Shown here piece by piece: positions 8,267-16,667 of a stretch of DNA of 64,000 bases. Source of the stretch: an uncultured Bacteroidia bacterium (lineage in GTDB: Bacteria; Bacteroidota; Bacteroidia; NS11-12g; UBA955); contig CALKCM010000004.1 of assembly GCA_938086785.1 (NCBI GenBank), forward strand, positions 62,001 through 126,000, in the 5' to 3' direction. The notes under the pieces were generated by a model. The model ran no database searches. It had not been told where the DNA came from and saw nothing but the letters and a program-made list of their open reading frames with translations. Made by a program: the position numbers and the translations under genes. Positions within the stretch are counted from its first letter, which is position 1. Each line of letters opens with the position of its first letter.

Positions 8267-9703
8267 GTGATTTCTAGACCACATACATATTGGCAACTTT
8301 TTTTTCTTCTCTGTATTTCTTTACTGCTCTTAAACTTGGAGTATCTCCCTGTAGTTTGGCTAGATGAAGTAATGGATCTAGAGCCTGTTGGTCGTTGGTT
8401 CTTAAGTGGAAAATATGCCAGTATTGCTTGGCCAATGCAAGGCTGTGAGGATAAATTCTTCGTCAATTTACCCTTGAGAGAACTGCCTCACTTTATAACA
8501 TTATCTATATTTGGCCCGAGTATTTGGGGCTTGAGATGTGTTTTTCTTTTGTTCTATACCACTGCTGCTTTTGGCTTTTGGAAAAGTTTAAATACATTAA
8601 AACTTCCCAAGTCAATGGCCTATTTTTTTGTAGCTATACTTTTCTTAGATAAAGGAACCCTTGAAATGATGCGCGGCTGTCGGCCGGAAATTATTGAAAT
8701 GGCTGCCATGGCTTGGGGCTTTTACTTTATTCAACAAAAAAAATGGTTTGTTGCTTCAATACTATTTCTTGCATTAGCGTGGATTCATCCTTCCATGTGG
8801 CTGGTTGCGCTTGGCTTCTGGATCTTTATTTTTAGCCATTTATCAAAAAATGGCAAAGGCCTATCCCTCCTAAGTGTGGCAGGGTCGTTTCTTGCTTTTT
8901 GGTTGTATATAGGTGGAGATTATATCTTATTCTTTAAACAGTTCTCCAAATCTGCCGAAGCTCATGTGCCAGAATATGGTTTCTTTAAAAAATTCTTGAA
9001 TCATTTTTACAGCAGATTCATAAGGTATTGGAATGTTGAGTTTTGGTGGTTCGCTATTTTTATCTGTTCACATATTTGGATTTTTAGTAAATGGAAACAA
9101 ATGAGTTCTTTAGCTAAAACAACTCTCCTTGTAACGGTACTCACCAGTGTCTTTTGGGTACTTATTTTAATGCCGAATCACAGATATTCAGTATCTCTTA
9201 ATATGCTTCTAGTATTTAATTTACTGGTGGTTTTGCCTAATTTCTCGTTAAAACTAAACCGTAAATGGCTCCAGCTTTTAATGATGACTATACTTTTAAT
9301 TCCCTTTGGAATTAGGGTAGTATTGGGTCTTATTCATAGAGAGGAAAGAAACCCGCATAAGGTTATTGCTTGGATGGAAGAACAACTACCCACACAAAAA
9401 ACATTGTTGCTGGGGGAGTCGATAGGTTCATATTGGAGTTTAAAACATAAAGGCACCAATTTTGCCCACGAGACGCAACCACAAAATGCTAAGTTTGAAG
9501 AGTATGATCAGGTTTTCTTCTTATCGCGTGATCAGGACTATCCTGTTTATTCACAATACCCCATTAAACAAAACGCCACTTATTTTGGATGGCAACTTAA
9601 GGGTAAAACATATGCCGGAATTTGTTTGTATAAAATAGAAAATAAAGAAACCTTCAATGCCATAGTGAAAGAAGGCATGAAGGTCAATTATTTCTACGAT
9701 TAA
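8267..9703 (+). CDS. Polytopic GT-C-type glycosyltransferase (GT39/ArnT-like)
   Basis: An integral membrane protein of about 478 residues with ten or more predicted membrane helices. The first extracytoplasmic loop carries the acidic WLDEVMD motif expected of GT-C enzymes that use a polyprenyl-phosphate sugar donor. The acceptor is unknown. The reading frame has no ATG before about residue 40, which would delete the first helix. The start must therefore be GTG at 8267 (used here) or TTG at 8258, which lies in the T-run of the SRP RNA terminator. Whether it has its own promoter or relies on read-through is unclear; GATATTTG at 8260-8267 is one base off the -7 consensus. Confidence 0.75.
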   Translation: MISRPHTYWQLFFLLCISLLLLNLEYLPVVWLDEVMDLEPVGRWFLSGKYASIAWPMQGCEDKFFVNLPLRELPHFITLSIFGPSIWGLRCVFLLFYTTAAFGFWKSLNTLKLPKSMAYFFVAILFLDKGTLEMMRGCRPEIIEMAAMAWGFYFIQQKKWFVASILFLALAWIHPSMWLVALGFWIFIFSHLSKNGKGLSLLSVAGSFLAFWLYIGGDYILFFKQFSKSAEAHVPEYGFFKKFLNHFYSRFIRYWNVEFWWFAIFICSHIWIFSKWKQMSSLAKTTLLVTVLTSVFWVLILMPNHRYSVSLNMLLVFNLLVVLPNFSLKLNRKWLQLLMMTILLIPFGIRVVLGLIHREERNPHKVIAWMEEQLPTQKTLLLGESIGSYWSLKHKGTNFAHETQPQNAKFEEYDQVFFLSRDQDYPVYSQYPIKQNATYFGWQLKGKTYAGICLYKIENKETFNAIVKEGMKVNYFYD

Positions 9704-9722
9704 AGGGTATTTTAGAATTCCT

Positions 9723-9730
9723 TATATTTG
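9723..9730 (+). promoter_or_regulatory. -7 element (TATATTTG) of the EI24 gene
   Basis: A perfect match ending five bases before the ATG at 9736; predicts a leaderless or nearly leaderless message. Confidence 0.6.
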
Positions 9731-9735
9731 ATACA

Positions 9736-10524
9736 ATGTTTATTTTAAGGCAATGGCAAGCTGGAGTTTTTGCCTTTTTTAGAGCAACACCTTTTTTATT
9801 TAAAAATGGCATGGGTTGGTGGTATTTAGTGCCAATCCTTCTCTATTTTATTCTTTTTTTAGCTGCTTTTTTTGGTTTTTCACAATGGGCCTCGCCAAAT
9901 ATCGAGAATTGGGTTTCATCGCGTCTAAATATTCCCTTGGCTAAAGAAGATATTAATTGGTGGAACAGCACTCGTGTTTTTCTGACTAAAAGCGCAGTCT
10001 TTTTATCTGGTTGGATTGTAAAACTTCTCATTATTAGTATGCTTTCCAAGTTTATGAAATATGTTATTTTGATCATAATGTCTCCTGTTCTGGCTTATAT
10101 TAGTGAGAAAACAGAAGCCATTCTTACAAATGAGGAAATTCCATTTAACCTGACACAGTTTTTAAAAGATGTAGTGCGCGGAGTCTTCTTTGCACTCAGA
10201 AGTTTAACTGCCGAGTTGATCATAATACTAGGTATAGGAGCTATCGGGTTTTTTATCCCACTTGCATTTCCGTTTATTCCCCTCTTTCTTTTCATTGTTA
10301 ATTGCTTTTACATCGGAGTAAGTCTCATGGACTATGTAGCTGAGCGAAGAAGGCTATCCGTTAGGCAAAGCATGCATTTTATGCGGAGAAATAAGGGAAC
10401 ATTGATTGGACTTGGGTGCATGTTTAATTTAATTTACCTATTGCCTTTTATTGGAATGGTTGTAGCACCAATAAATGGGGTTGTCGCTGCAGTTCTAGCG
10501 CAGAATAAAGTAGAAAATAAGTAG
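9736..10524 (+). CDS. EI24 domain-containing membrane protein (CysZ-like fold)
   Basis: A 262-residue membrane protein of the EI24/CysZ superfamily, with several hydrophobic segments (about 25-45, 85-118, 155-195 and 220-250). It carries the family's GxWxxLVPxLLYF-like opening and the FYIGVSLMDYVAERRRLSVRQS segment (about 191-212). CysZ members import sulfate, but Bacteroidota paralogues are not characterised, and no cysteine biosynthesis gene is nearby, so I do not call a transporter. The gene is monocistronic by appearance: it has its own -7 box, and the next gene has its own promoter. Confidence 0.78.
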   Translation: MFILRQWQAGVFAFFRATPFLFKNGMGWWYLVPILLYFILFLAAFFGFSQWASPNIENWVSSRLNIPLAKEDINWWNSTRVFLTKSAVFLSGWIVKLLIISMLSKFMKYVILIIMSPVLAYISEKTEAILTNEEIPFNLTQFLKDVVRGVFFALRSLTAELIIILGIGAIGFFIPLAFPFIPLFLFIVNCFYIGVSLMDYVAERRRLSVRQSMHFMRRNKGTLIGLGCMFNLIYLLPFIGMVVAPINGVVAAVLAQNKVENK

Positions 10525-10581
10525 TATTTGCCCCCTAGGCAGAAATGGCTTTAGAGTGAAGGTATTTGAAAGACAATTCAT

Positions 10582-10589
10582 TACTTTTG
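10582..10589 (+). promoter_or_regulatory. -7 element (TACTTTTG) deciding the start of the PpiC gene
   Basis: The predicted transcription start is about 10594, downstream of an in-frame GTG at 10556. That codon cannot then be used; the ATG at 10622 fits. Confidence 0.6.
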
Positions 10590-10621
10590 CATACTATTTC
10601 CATAATATGAGTTTAATCAAA

Positions 10622-12706
10622 ATGAAAAAGTTTATTTTAATCGCAATATGCTTTGCAGGTCTAAGTATTTGCGAAGCACAAACAAAGAATGTATTTAGCA
10701 TTGAGGACATTTCAGTAAGTTCAGATGAATTTAAGCGTCAATTTCTCAAGAACCTTGACCTTACTACCGCTACAATTACAGAGAAAGATTTGGATGAATA
10801 CCTGGATTTATATGTAAAATTTAAATTAAAATTAAAAGATGCATATGATAATGGTGTAGATACTACCAATGCATATAAACAAGAGATGGCCATGTATCGT
10901 CAGCAGTTAGCGGCAAACTACCTTATAGATAAAGAAGTTACCGAATCTCTTTTAAAAGAAGCTCATGCGCGTATGCAAAACAATATAAAAGCAGCGCATA
11001 TTTTAGTAATGTTTCCTGCCAATTATACAGAGAAAGATACCCTTAATGCTTATTTAAAGTTAAACGCAATTTTGAAAGATATTAAGTCTGGAAAAATAAG
11101 CTTTGAAGATGCTGCAAAAAAATACAGCGATGATAAAGGGACTAGTGAAAATGGAGGGAATTTAGGTTTTTTCACAGCTCTTCAATTGGTTTATCCATTT
11201 GAAACAGCCGCTTATTCAACCCCCATTGGCTCTATCACAAATGTATTTAGAACAACCTTTGGTTATCATATTGTTAAAGTGCTTGACATCAAGAAAAACA
11301 AAGGTGAAATGAACGTGGGTAATCTTTTAATCCGAAAAGGAGATATTGGGAAATTGACGGATGATGAAGCAAAGAAAAAGGTTTTTGATATTTATAATAG
11401 CATCAAATCGGGTGAAGAAACCTTTGAGGAAATGGTGAGAAAGCATAGCGAAGACTTTAATACCAAATACAGAGGAGGTTCTATGGGCAAATTAAATTTA
11501 GCCGCCAATGTAGGAGATTTAGAGAAACAAGATATGGTACAAAGAGCCTTTGCCTTGGCTAACGAAGGAGATATTACCGAGCCATTTGAGACAGAAAAAG
11601 GATGGAACATTATCCGAAGAGGAGCATTGAGAGAATTAGGCACTTACGAAACAATGAGAACTATGCTCAAATCAATTATTCAAAAAGATGAGCGCAGTAA
11701 AAAATCTGTAGAATCCTTAATTAATCAAGTAAGAAGCGAGGAATATTCTGAAATTTCTGGAAATGATATGATGCGTTTTTTCAAAAATGAAGTAAGCAAA
11801 GATTCTAGTTTTCAGAAAGGAAAATGGAAAAGAGCAGACCTTCCAAAAATGCGTGAAGAGTTTAAAGTGATTCCGGCAAATAAGACAAAAAAGGACAAGA
11901 TTGAATTAGAAAAGGTAACAATGTTTAGCTTGGGAGACGAAAATTATAGTTTCGGTCAATTTCTTGATGTTTTAGATATCTATTACTCAAAAGGGAAGGC
12001 ACTAGAATCAAACAGTGAAAAATGGATTTCTGACTTATACGTGTCCTATCAAAAAGATAAAATCTTATCCTATCAAAACAATCACTTGGAAGAGAAGAAT
12101 GAGGATTTTAGAAATATATATCAGGAGTATAAAGAAGGTATTTTGATGTTCAACCGTCAGCAAGCGATGGTTTGGGACAAGTCAAATACAGATTCCGCAG
12201 GATTAGCAAATTATTACGAGCAGCATAAAGATAAATACCTGTGGCCCGATAGATTTGAGATGCAAGTGTATAATACAACTTCAAAAGCCAAAATGAAAAA
12301 AGTGTATTGTCAAGTGAAAGATGGAATTAAGACAGATAGTATACTCAGGTATCACAACAAAGAAAATAGCTTAGAAGCAGATTATAGAGCGGGTAAATAT
12401 GCTGCGAAGGATGGTTTCTTATTGAGCGATAGTCAGATCTTGAAATTGGTTTTTGCAGATGAAAAATACCAAAAGAAAAACGGAAAGATTTACAAATTAA
12501 ATGAGGTAAATAGCGACTGGATAGTTGTAAAAATCATTGAATTCTTGCCTGCAGGTCCTAAAAAACTCTCGGAAACTAGAGGTGCCATAGCTGCTAAGTA
12601 TCAGGACTACCTTGAAAAAGAATGGATTAGCAAACTTAAAGCCACCTATAAAGTCGAGATTAATCAGGAAGTTTTTGATTCACTAAAGAAAGAATTAGTT
12701 CAATAA
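10622..12706 (+). CDS. Periplasmic peptidyl-prolyl isomerase with two parvulin domains (PrsA/PpiD-like)
   Basis: A 694-residue exported folding factor. From the ATG at 10622 it has a clean signal peptide (ends ICEAQ). The frame extends upstream to 10556, but the promoter box at 10582 rules that out. Two tandem parvulin (PpiC) domains follow: one around residues 105-225 (starts KAAHILVMF, ends FGYHIVKVLDI), the second around 230-330 (FNTKYRGGSMGKL). A long charged C-terminal region follows. It should assist folding of outer-membrane or secreted proteins in the periplasm. Its neighbour is a SurA-type protein, 30 nt downstream, so the two form a chaperone operon. Confidence 0.88.
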   Translation: MKKFILIAICFAGLSICEAQTKNVFSIEDISVSSDEFKRQFLKNLDLTTATITEKDLDEYLDLYVKFKLKLKDAYDNGVDTTNAYKQEMAMYRQQLAANYLIDKEVTESLLKEAHARMQNNIKAAHILVMFPANYTEKDTLNAYLKLNAILKDIKSGKISFEDAAKKYSDDKGTSENGGNLGFFTALQLVYPFETAAYSTPIGSITNVFRTTFGYHIVKVLDIKKNKGEMNVGNLLIRKGDIGKLTDDEAKKKVFDIYNSIKSGEETFEEMVRKHSEDFNTKYRGGSMGKLNLAANVGDLEKQDMVQRAFALANEGDITEPFETEKGWNIIRRGALRELGTYETMRTMLKSIIQKDERSKKSVESLINQVRSEEYSEISGNDMMRFFKNEVSKDSSFQKGKWKRADLPKMREEFKVIPANKTKKDKIELEKVTMFSLGDENYSFGQFLDVLDIYYSKGKALESNSEKWISDLYVSYQKDKILSYQNNHLEEKNEDFRNIYQEYKEGILMFNRQQAMVWDKSNTDSAGLANYYEQHKDKYLWPDRFEMQVYNTTSKAKMKKVYCQVKDGIKTDSILRYHNKENSLEADYRAGKYAAKDGFLLSDSQILKLVFADEKYQKKNGKIYKLNEVNSDWIVVKIIEFLPAGPKKLSETRGAIAAKYQDYLEKEWISKLKATYKVEINQEVFDSLKKELVQ

Positions 12707-12736
12707 AATCTCCTTAAATCCGTTAACATAGCTAGA

Positions 12737-14095
12737 ATGAAATTTAAAAAAATTGGTTTTTTACTACTTATTGGCTCTTTTTTTAGCCAAGACGTAATTG
12801 CTCAAAAAAAAGAAGCTCAGTGGATAGATGGCATTATTGCGGTTGTGGGTGATAAGATTGTTCTGCGCAGCGAGTTAGAAACTGAACTAGCCAATGTTCA
12901 ATTAGATACGGTAAGCAATCCAGACGATTTTGCATGCCTGACTTTGCGAAATATTCTTTTGCAAAAACTACTCATTAACCAAGCAGAGTTAGATTCCCTT
13001 CCATTAGAAGAAGAAAGAGTAAACAGCGAGCTAGATAATAGAATACGATATTTTCAAAGACAAATAGGAAGTCAATCTGCATTAGAGGCCTATCTGGGCA
13101 TGACAATTCCAGAGTATAAAGAGCAGATAAGACCTAAAATGAGAGCTCAGCTTTTAGCACAGCAAATGCAGGGAAGTATTACCTCAGAGGTAATCGCAAG
13201 TCCCAAGGATGTTAAAGAATATTTTGATACCATACCTTCAGATCTGCTCCCTCTTGTGCCCAGTAGTTTAAGTGTAGCTCAATTAATGATTGAACCAGAG
13301 TATTCCTCTTTTGCAAAAGACTATGCCAGAGAAATGCTGGAAGGGCTTCGAGTAAAAGTAATGAAAGGAGAATCATTTGAACGACTTGCAAAATTGTACT
13401 CCCAAGATCCCGGATCCAAGGTAGAGGGAGGATTGCTTCCAGAATTTACGAGAGGTGCTATGGTACCTGCTTTTGAGAGAGAAGCATATAAACTTAAACC
13501 CGATAGCATTAGTCCAGTTTTTGAAAGTGATTTTGGATTTCATATCATTAAAATGATTAAGAGAAAGGGCGAAAGCATTGTAGCTCGACATATTTTAATA
13601 CGTCCACAACTTACCAGTTCCGATATTCAAAAAACATCTAATTTGACAGATAGCTTGTACAAAAAATTAAGTGCTGGGGAAGCCGATTGGTGCACAGTGG
13701 TTAAAAAACATAACAAATCCAAGTATAATAATGCCGCATACTGTGGCTTTATGCAAGACGAAACAACGGGAAATGATAAGGTCTTTTATGAAACCTTATC
13801 GCCAGAATTAAAAAAGAACCTAGATGAAATGAAACCAGGAGAATATTCAAAACCACAATACTCAAAATTACCCGATGGTGGATCCATCTTTTATATCATA
13901 TATCTTAAAGAATTGTATGCCCCGCATCAAGCAAGTCTTAAAGATGATTACGACAGAATTAAGATTGAAGCAGAATCAGCTAAAAAGCAAAAAGCAATGG
14001 ATGTATGGATTGAGAAGACGCTTAAAACCAATTATCTAAAAATAAACAAAGAGAATATTTCGTGTCCAATGCTTGCAAAATGGGAGCTACAATAA
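12737..14095 (+). CDS. SurA-like periplasmic chaperone / peptidyl-prolyl isomerase
   Basis: A 452-residue exported protein: signal peptide to about residue 22 (ends VIAQ), then the SurA N-terminal domain opening WIDGIIAVVGDKIVLRSELE. A first parvulin domain (about 178-278) and a second, more divergent one (about 284-385) follow. SurA chaperones unfolded outer-membrane proteins to the Bam complex. The pairing with a PpiC protein upstream and a MoxR ATPase one nucleotide downstream is an arrangement familiar from Flavobacteriia. The identification as SurA family is firm; whether it is the main OMP chaperone is inferred. Confidence 0.9.
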   Translation: MKFKKIGFLLLIGSFFSQDVIAQKKEAQWIDGIIAVVGDKIVLRSELETELANVQLDTVSNPDDFACLTLRNILLQKLLINQAELDSLPLEEERVNSELDNRIRYFQRQIGSQSALEAYLGMTIPEYKEQIRPKMRAQLLAQQMQGSITSEVIASPKDVKEYFDTIPSDLLPLVPSSLSVAQLMIEPEYSSFAKDYAREMLEGLRVKVMKGESFERLAKLYSQDPGSKVEGGLLPEFTRGAMVPAFEREAYKLKPDSISPVFESDFGFHIIKMIKRKGESIVARHILIRPQLTSSDIQKTSNLTDSLYKKLSAGEADWCTVVKKHNKSKYNNAAYCGFMQDETTGNDKVFYETLSPELKKNLDEMKPGEYSKPQYSKLPDGGSIFYIIYLKELYAPHQASLKDDYDRIKIEAESAKKQKAMDVWIEKTLKTNYLKINKENISCPMLAKWELQ

Positions 14096-14096
14096 C

Positions 14097-15050
14097 ATGG
14101 ATGATAAAGAATTAGCCATCGCATTTTCAGAAGATGTAAAAACCTTAAAGAAAGAAATAGCCAAAGTTATCGTTGGTCAAGATCAAACCGTAGACGGCAT
14201 TATTACCTCTATATTTTGCAATGGACATGCGCTACTTATTGGCGTTCCTGGATTAGCGAAAACCTTACTAATAAATACTCTATCAACAGCACTTGAGTTA
14301 AGTTTTAATCGAATACAATTTACTCCAGACCTCATGCCAGGTGACATTACCGGTACTGAAGTTTTAAGTGAAGACAGGGCATTTAAATTTGTTAAAGGAA
14401 GTATTTTTAGCAATATAATTTTGGCAGACGAGATTAATCGAACCCCTCCCAAGACACAAGCCGCTCTTCTAGAGGCTATGCAAGAAAAAAATGTAACCTA
14501 TGGAGGTCAAACATACCCTTTGCCAAATCCTTTTTTTGTTTTAGCCACTCAAAATCCAATTGAGCAAGAAGGTACTTATCCATTACCAGAAGCGCAATTA
14601 GATCGATTTATGTTCAATCTCATTTTAGATTATCCCAGTTTTGGAGAAGAATTGAACATTCTTAAACAAACTACCGGCGGAAAGATAGTCCAGCCCAATA
14701 AAGTGCTAGGGGTAGAAGAGATCATCCAATACCAAAACTTGGTTAAACGGGTCCCCGTAACAGATCATGTATACGAATACATTGTTTCCTTGGTACATAA
14801 AACCAGGCCAGGTAGAGAAGGTACTCACGAATATATCAATCAATATGTTACCTATGGGGCAGGGCCTAGAGCTGGACAAAACCTTGTGATGGCAGCCAAA
14901 TGTTTGGCTCTTATGAAAGGAAAATTCTCTCCAGATATAATAGAAGTAAAAGAAGTTGCTAAAAATGTGTTAAGGCATCGTTTAGTGCGAAATTATAAAG
15001 CAGAGGCCGAAGAAATTAGCGCCGATCAGATCATCGAAAAAATACTCTAG
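14097..15050 (+). CDS. MoxR family AAA+ ATPase
   Basis: A 317-residue ATPase with Walker A GVPGLAKT (about 50-57), Walker B ILADEINRTPPKTQ and the sensor/arginine-finger region EAQLDRF. MoxR proteins act as chaperones that insert cofactors or activate partner VWA-domain proteins. The ATG at 14097 lies one base after the SurA stop and fits the family's N-terminus; an in-frame ATG at 14073 would overlap surA. No DUF58 or Bat genes follow, unlike the classic MoxR operon, so its VWA partner is not beside it. The membrane VWA protein at 4726 is a possible but unproven partner. Confidence 0.92.
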   Translation: MDDKELAIAFSEDVKTLKKEIAKVIVGQDQTVDGIITSIFCNGHALLIGVPGLAKTLLINTLSTALELSFNRIQFTPDLMPGDITGTEVLSEDRAFKFVKGSIFSNIILADEINRTPPKTQAALLEAMQEKNVTYGGQTYPLPNPFFVLATQNPIEQEGTYPLPEAQLDRFMFNLILDYPSFGEELNILKQTTGGKIVQPNKVLGVEEIIQYQNLVKRVPVTDHVYEYIVSLVHKTRPGREGTHEYINQYVTYGAGPRAGQNLVMAAKCLALMKGKFSPDIIEVKEVAKNVLRHRLVRNYKAEAEEISADQIIEKIL

Positions 15051-15142
15051 CTTTTCAATCCAAATCTTTATTTTTCGTTATTTTTTTCTAACGTATGGCA
15101 ACGAATACTGCGTTCAATACTAAAGTTTTTAACGCAAGATTC

Positions 15143-15150
15143 TACATTTG
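15143..15150 (+). promoter_or_regulatory. -7 element (TACATTTG) of the pnt operon
   Basis: A perfect TAnnTTTG about 65 nt before the pntAA start, implying a leader of about 60 nt, longer than usual here. Confidence 0.5.
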
Positions 15151-15214
15151 ATTATTTTCAAAGCGAATCCAACATCAATTCAATAATTCGATGTATATTC
15201 GACGCGTAAAAAAC

Positions 15215-16318
15215 ATGAATATAGGCATATTAAAAGAATCGGGGGAAGCAGAGAATAGAGTTGCAGTAAGCCCTACGGTTTGTTCGCAATGGGCAAAACT
15301 TGGATGGCACCTTTTTGTTGAAAAAGGAGCCGGTGAAGCCACCTCATGGAAAGACTCAAACTACGAGGATTCTGGTGCAAAAATTTTGAGTAGGAAAGAA
15401 GTATTTGATACGTGTGATATCCTTTGTGGAGTGAATCCCTTAGACAAAGAATCTGCAAAACAATTAAAAGAAAGCCAACTTGTAGTGAGCTTAATGTTTC
15501 ACCGAACAAATAATGAGCTTGTTGAAATAGTAAAAGCCCAAAAAGCACAATATCTCAGTCTCGATGCAATCCCAAGGATAAGCCGGGCTCAAAGCATGGA
15601 TGTGTTAAGTTCGCAAGCTAATCTTGGGGGCTATAAAGCTGTTATATTAGGAGCCAATTATATGGAAAAAATATTTCCTATGATGATGACTGCTGCGGGA
15701 ACTATTACCCCCGCAAAAGTATTGATATTTGGAGTTGGAGTAGCTGGCTTACAAGCCATTGCAACAGCAAAAAGGTTAGGTGCTGTGGTTGAAGCAACTG
15801 ATGTGAGACCCGAAACGAAAGAACAAGTAGAAAGCCTTGGAGGCAAGTTTATTGAAGTAAAAGGCGTTGAAGTAGAAAGTGAAGGGGGATACGCAAAAGA
15901 AGCTTCAGATGAGTACAGAGCAAAACAAAGAGAAGCAGTAAATAAAAGTTTAGCCAATGCAGACTTGGTAATTACCACTGCACAAGTACCCGGCAGGAAA
16001 GCACCAGTGCTTATTGATAAAGAACAACTCTCTTTAATGAAAAGAGGAAGTGTTATTGTAGATATGGCAGCTGAACAAGGGGGTAATTGTGAAGGATGTG
16101 TTTCTGGAGAGGTAGCAGAAGTGGGTGGAGTTAAAATAATAGGAGCTCTAAATCTACCAAGTACTGTTTCCGCAAACGCCAGTGAGTTGTTTGCCAAGAA
16201 CATCGATTCTTTATTGAAGCTGATCATCAAAGAAGAAAAGTTACATCTGGATATGGAAGACGAAATAGTGAATCAGGCACTAATTGTGGGAAATAATCAG
16301 TCAACAGCCGCTTCTTAA
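15215..16318 (+). CDS. pntAA: NAD(P) transhydrogenase subunit alpha, NAD-binding part
   Basis: A 367-residue soluble domain I of the proton-translocating transhydrogenase. It binds NAD(H) on the cytoplasmic side and moves hydride to NADP, driven by the proton gradient. It has the AlaDH/PNT N-terminal domain (GILKESGEAENRVAVSP) and the Rossmann domain with VLIFGVGVAGLQAIATAKRLGA (GxGxxG at about 172-178). The long mobile loop near residue 220-235 (EVESEGGYAKE) is characteristic. The start at 15215 matches family N-termini; an ATG at 15191 would add eight residues. This is the split form: the membrane part of alpha is the separate next gene, and pntB follows. Confidence 0.93.
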   Translation: MNIGILKESGEAENRVAVSPTVCSQWAKLGWHLFVEKGAGEATSWKDSNYEDSGAKILSRKEVFDTCDILCGVNPLDKESAKQLKESQLVVSLMFHRTNNELVEIVKAQKAQYLSLDAIPRISRAQSMDVLSSQANLGGYKAVILGANYMEKIFPMMMTAAGTITPAKVLIFGVGVAGLQAIATAKRLGAVVEATDVRPETKEQVESLGGKFIEVKGVEVESEGGYAKEASDEYRAKQREAVNKSLANADLVITTAQVPGRKAPVLIDKEQLSLMKRGSVIVDMAAEQGGNCEGCVSGEVAEVGGVKIIGALNLPSTVSANASELFAKNIDSLLKLIIKEEKLHLDMEDEIVNQALIVGNNQSTAAS

Positions 16319-16361
16319 TCCAATCTTTTAATTCTCTTAATCAAAAATTAATAATTATCAA

Positions 16362-16664
16362 ATGTTAGAATTTATCTCAAATAATATCACCTTTCTCTAT
16401 CTCATTGTACTAATGATAATCGTAGGGATCGAGTTAATATCGCATGTGCCATCGGTACTGCATACACCGCTAATGAGCGGTGCAAATGCCATTCATGGAG
16501 TTGTTTTAATTGGAGCAATAATTGTTCTAGGAAAGGCAGAATCCAATGATTATTTTAGTCTAATTGTAGGCTTTATCGGTGTAATAGTTGGAACACTTAA
16601 TGTGATTGGGGGCTTTGTGGTAACCGATCGTATGTTAGAAATGTTTAAGAAGAAAAAGAAATAG
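16362..16664 (+). CDS. pntAB: NAD(P) transhydrogenase subunit alpha, membrane part
   Basis: A 100-residue membrane protein with three or four helices, corresponding to the C-terminal membrane region of alpha in organisms where the subunit is not split. It contributes half of the proton channel. HVPSVLHTPLMSGANAIHG at about 28-46 is the highly conserved family stretch. It lies between pntAA and pntB with small gaps (43 and 3 nt), so the three are one transcript. Confidence 0.93.
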   Translation: MLEFISNNITFLYLIVLMIIVGIELISHVPSVLHTPLMSGANAIHGVVLIGAIIVLGKAESNDYFSLIVGFIGVIVGTLNVIGGFVVTDRMLEMFKKKKK

Positions 16665-16667
16665 GTC

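Noticed and set aside
15658-16230. 190-codon frame antisense to pntAA
   Set aside because: It lies wholly inside a clear transhydrogenase gene; the composition is that of a codon-bias shadow (Ser/Thr/Pro/Ala-rich).
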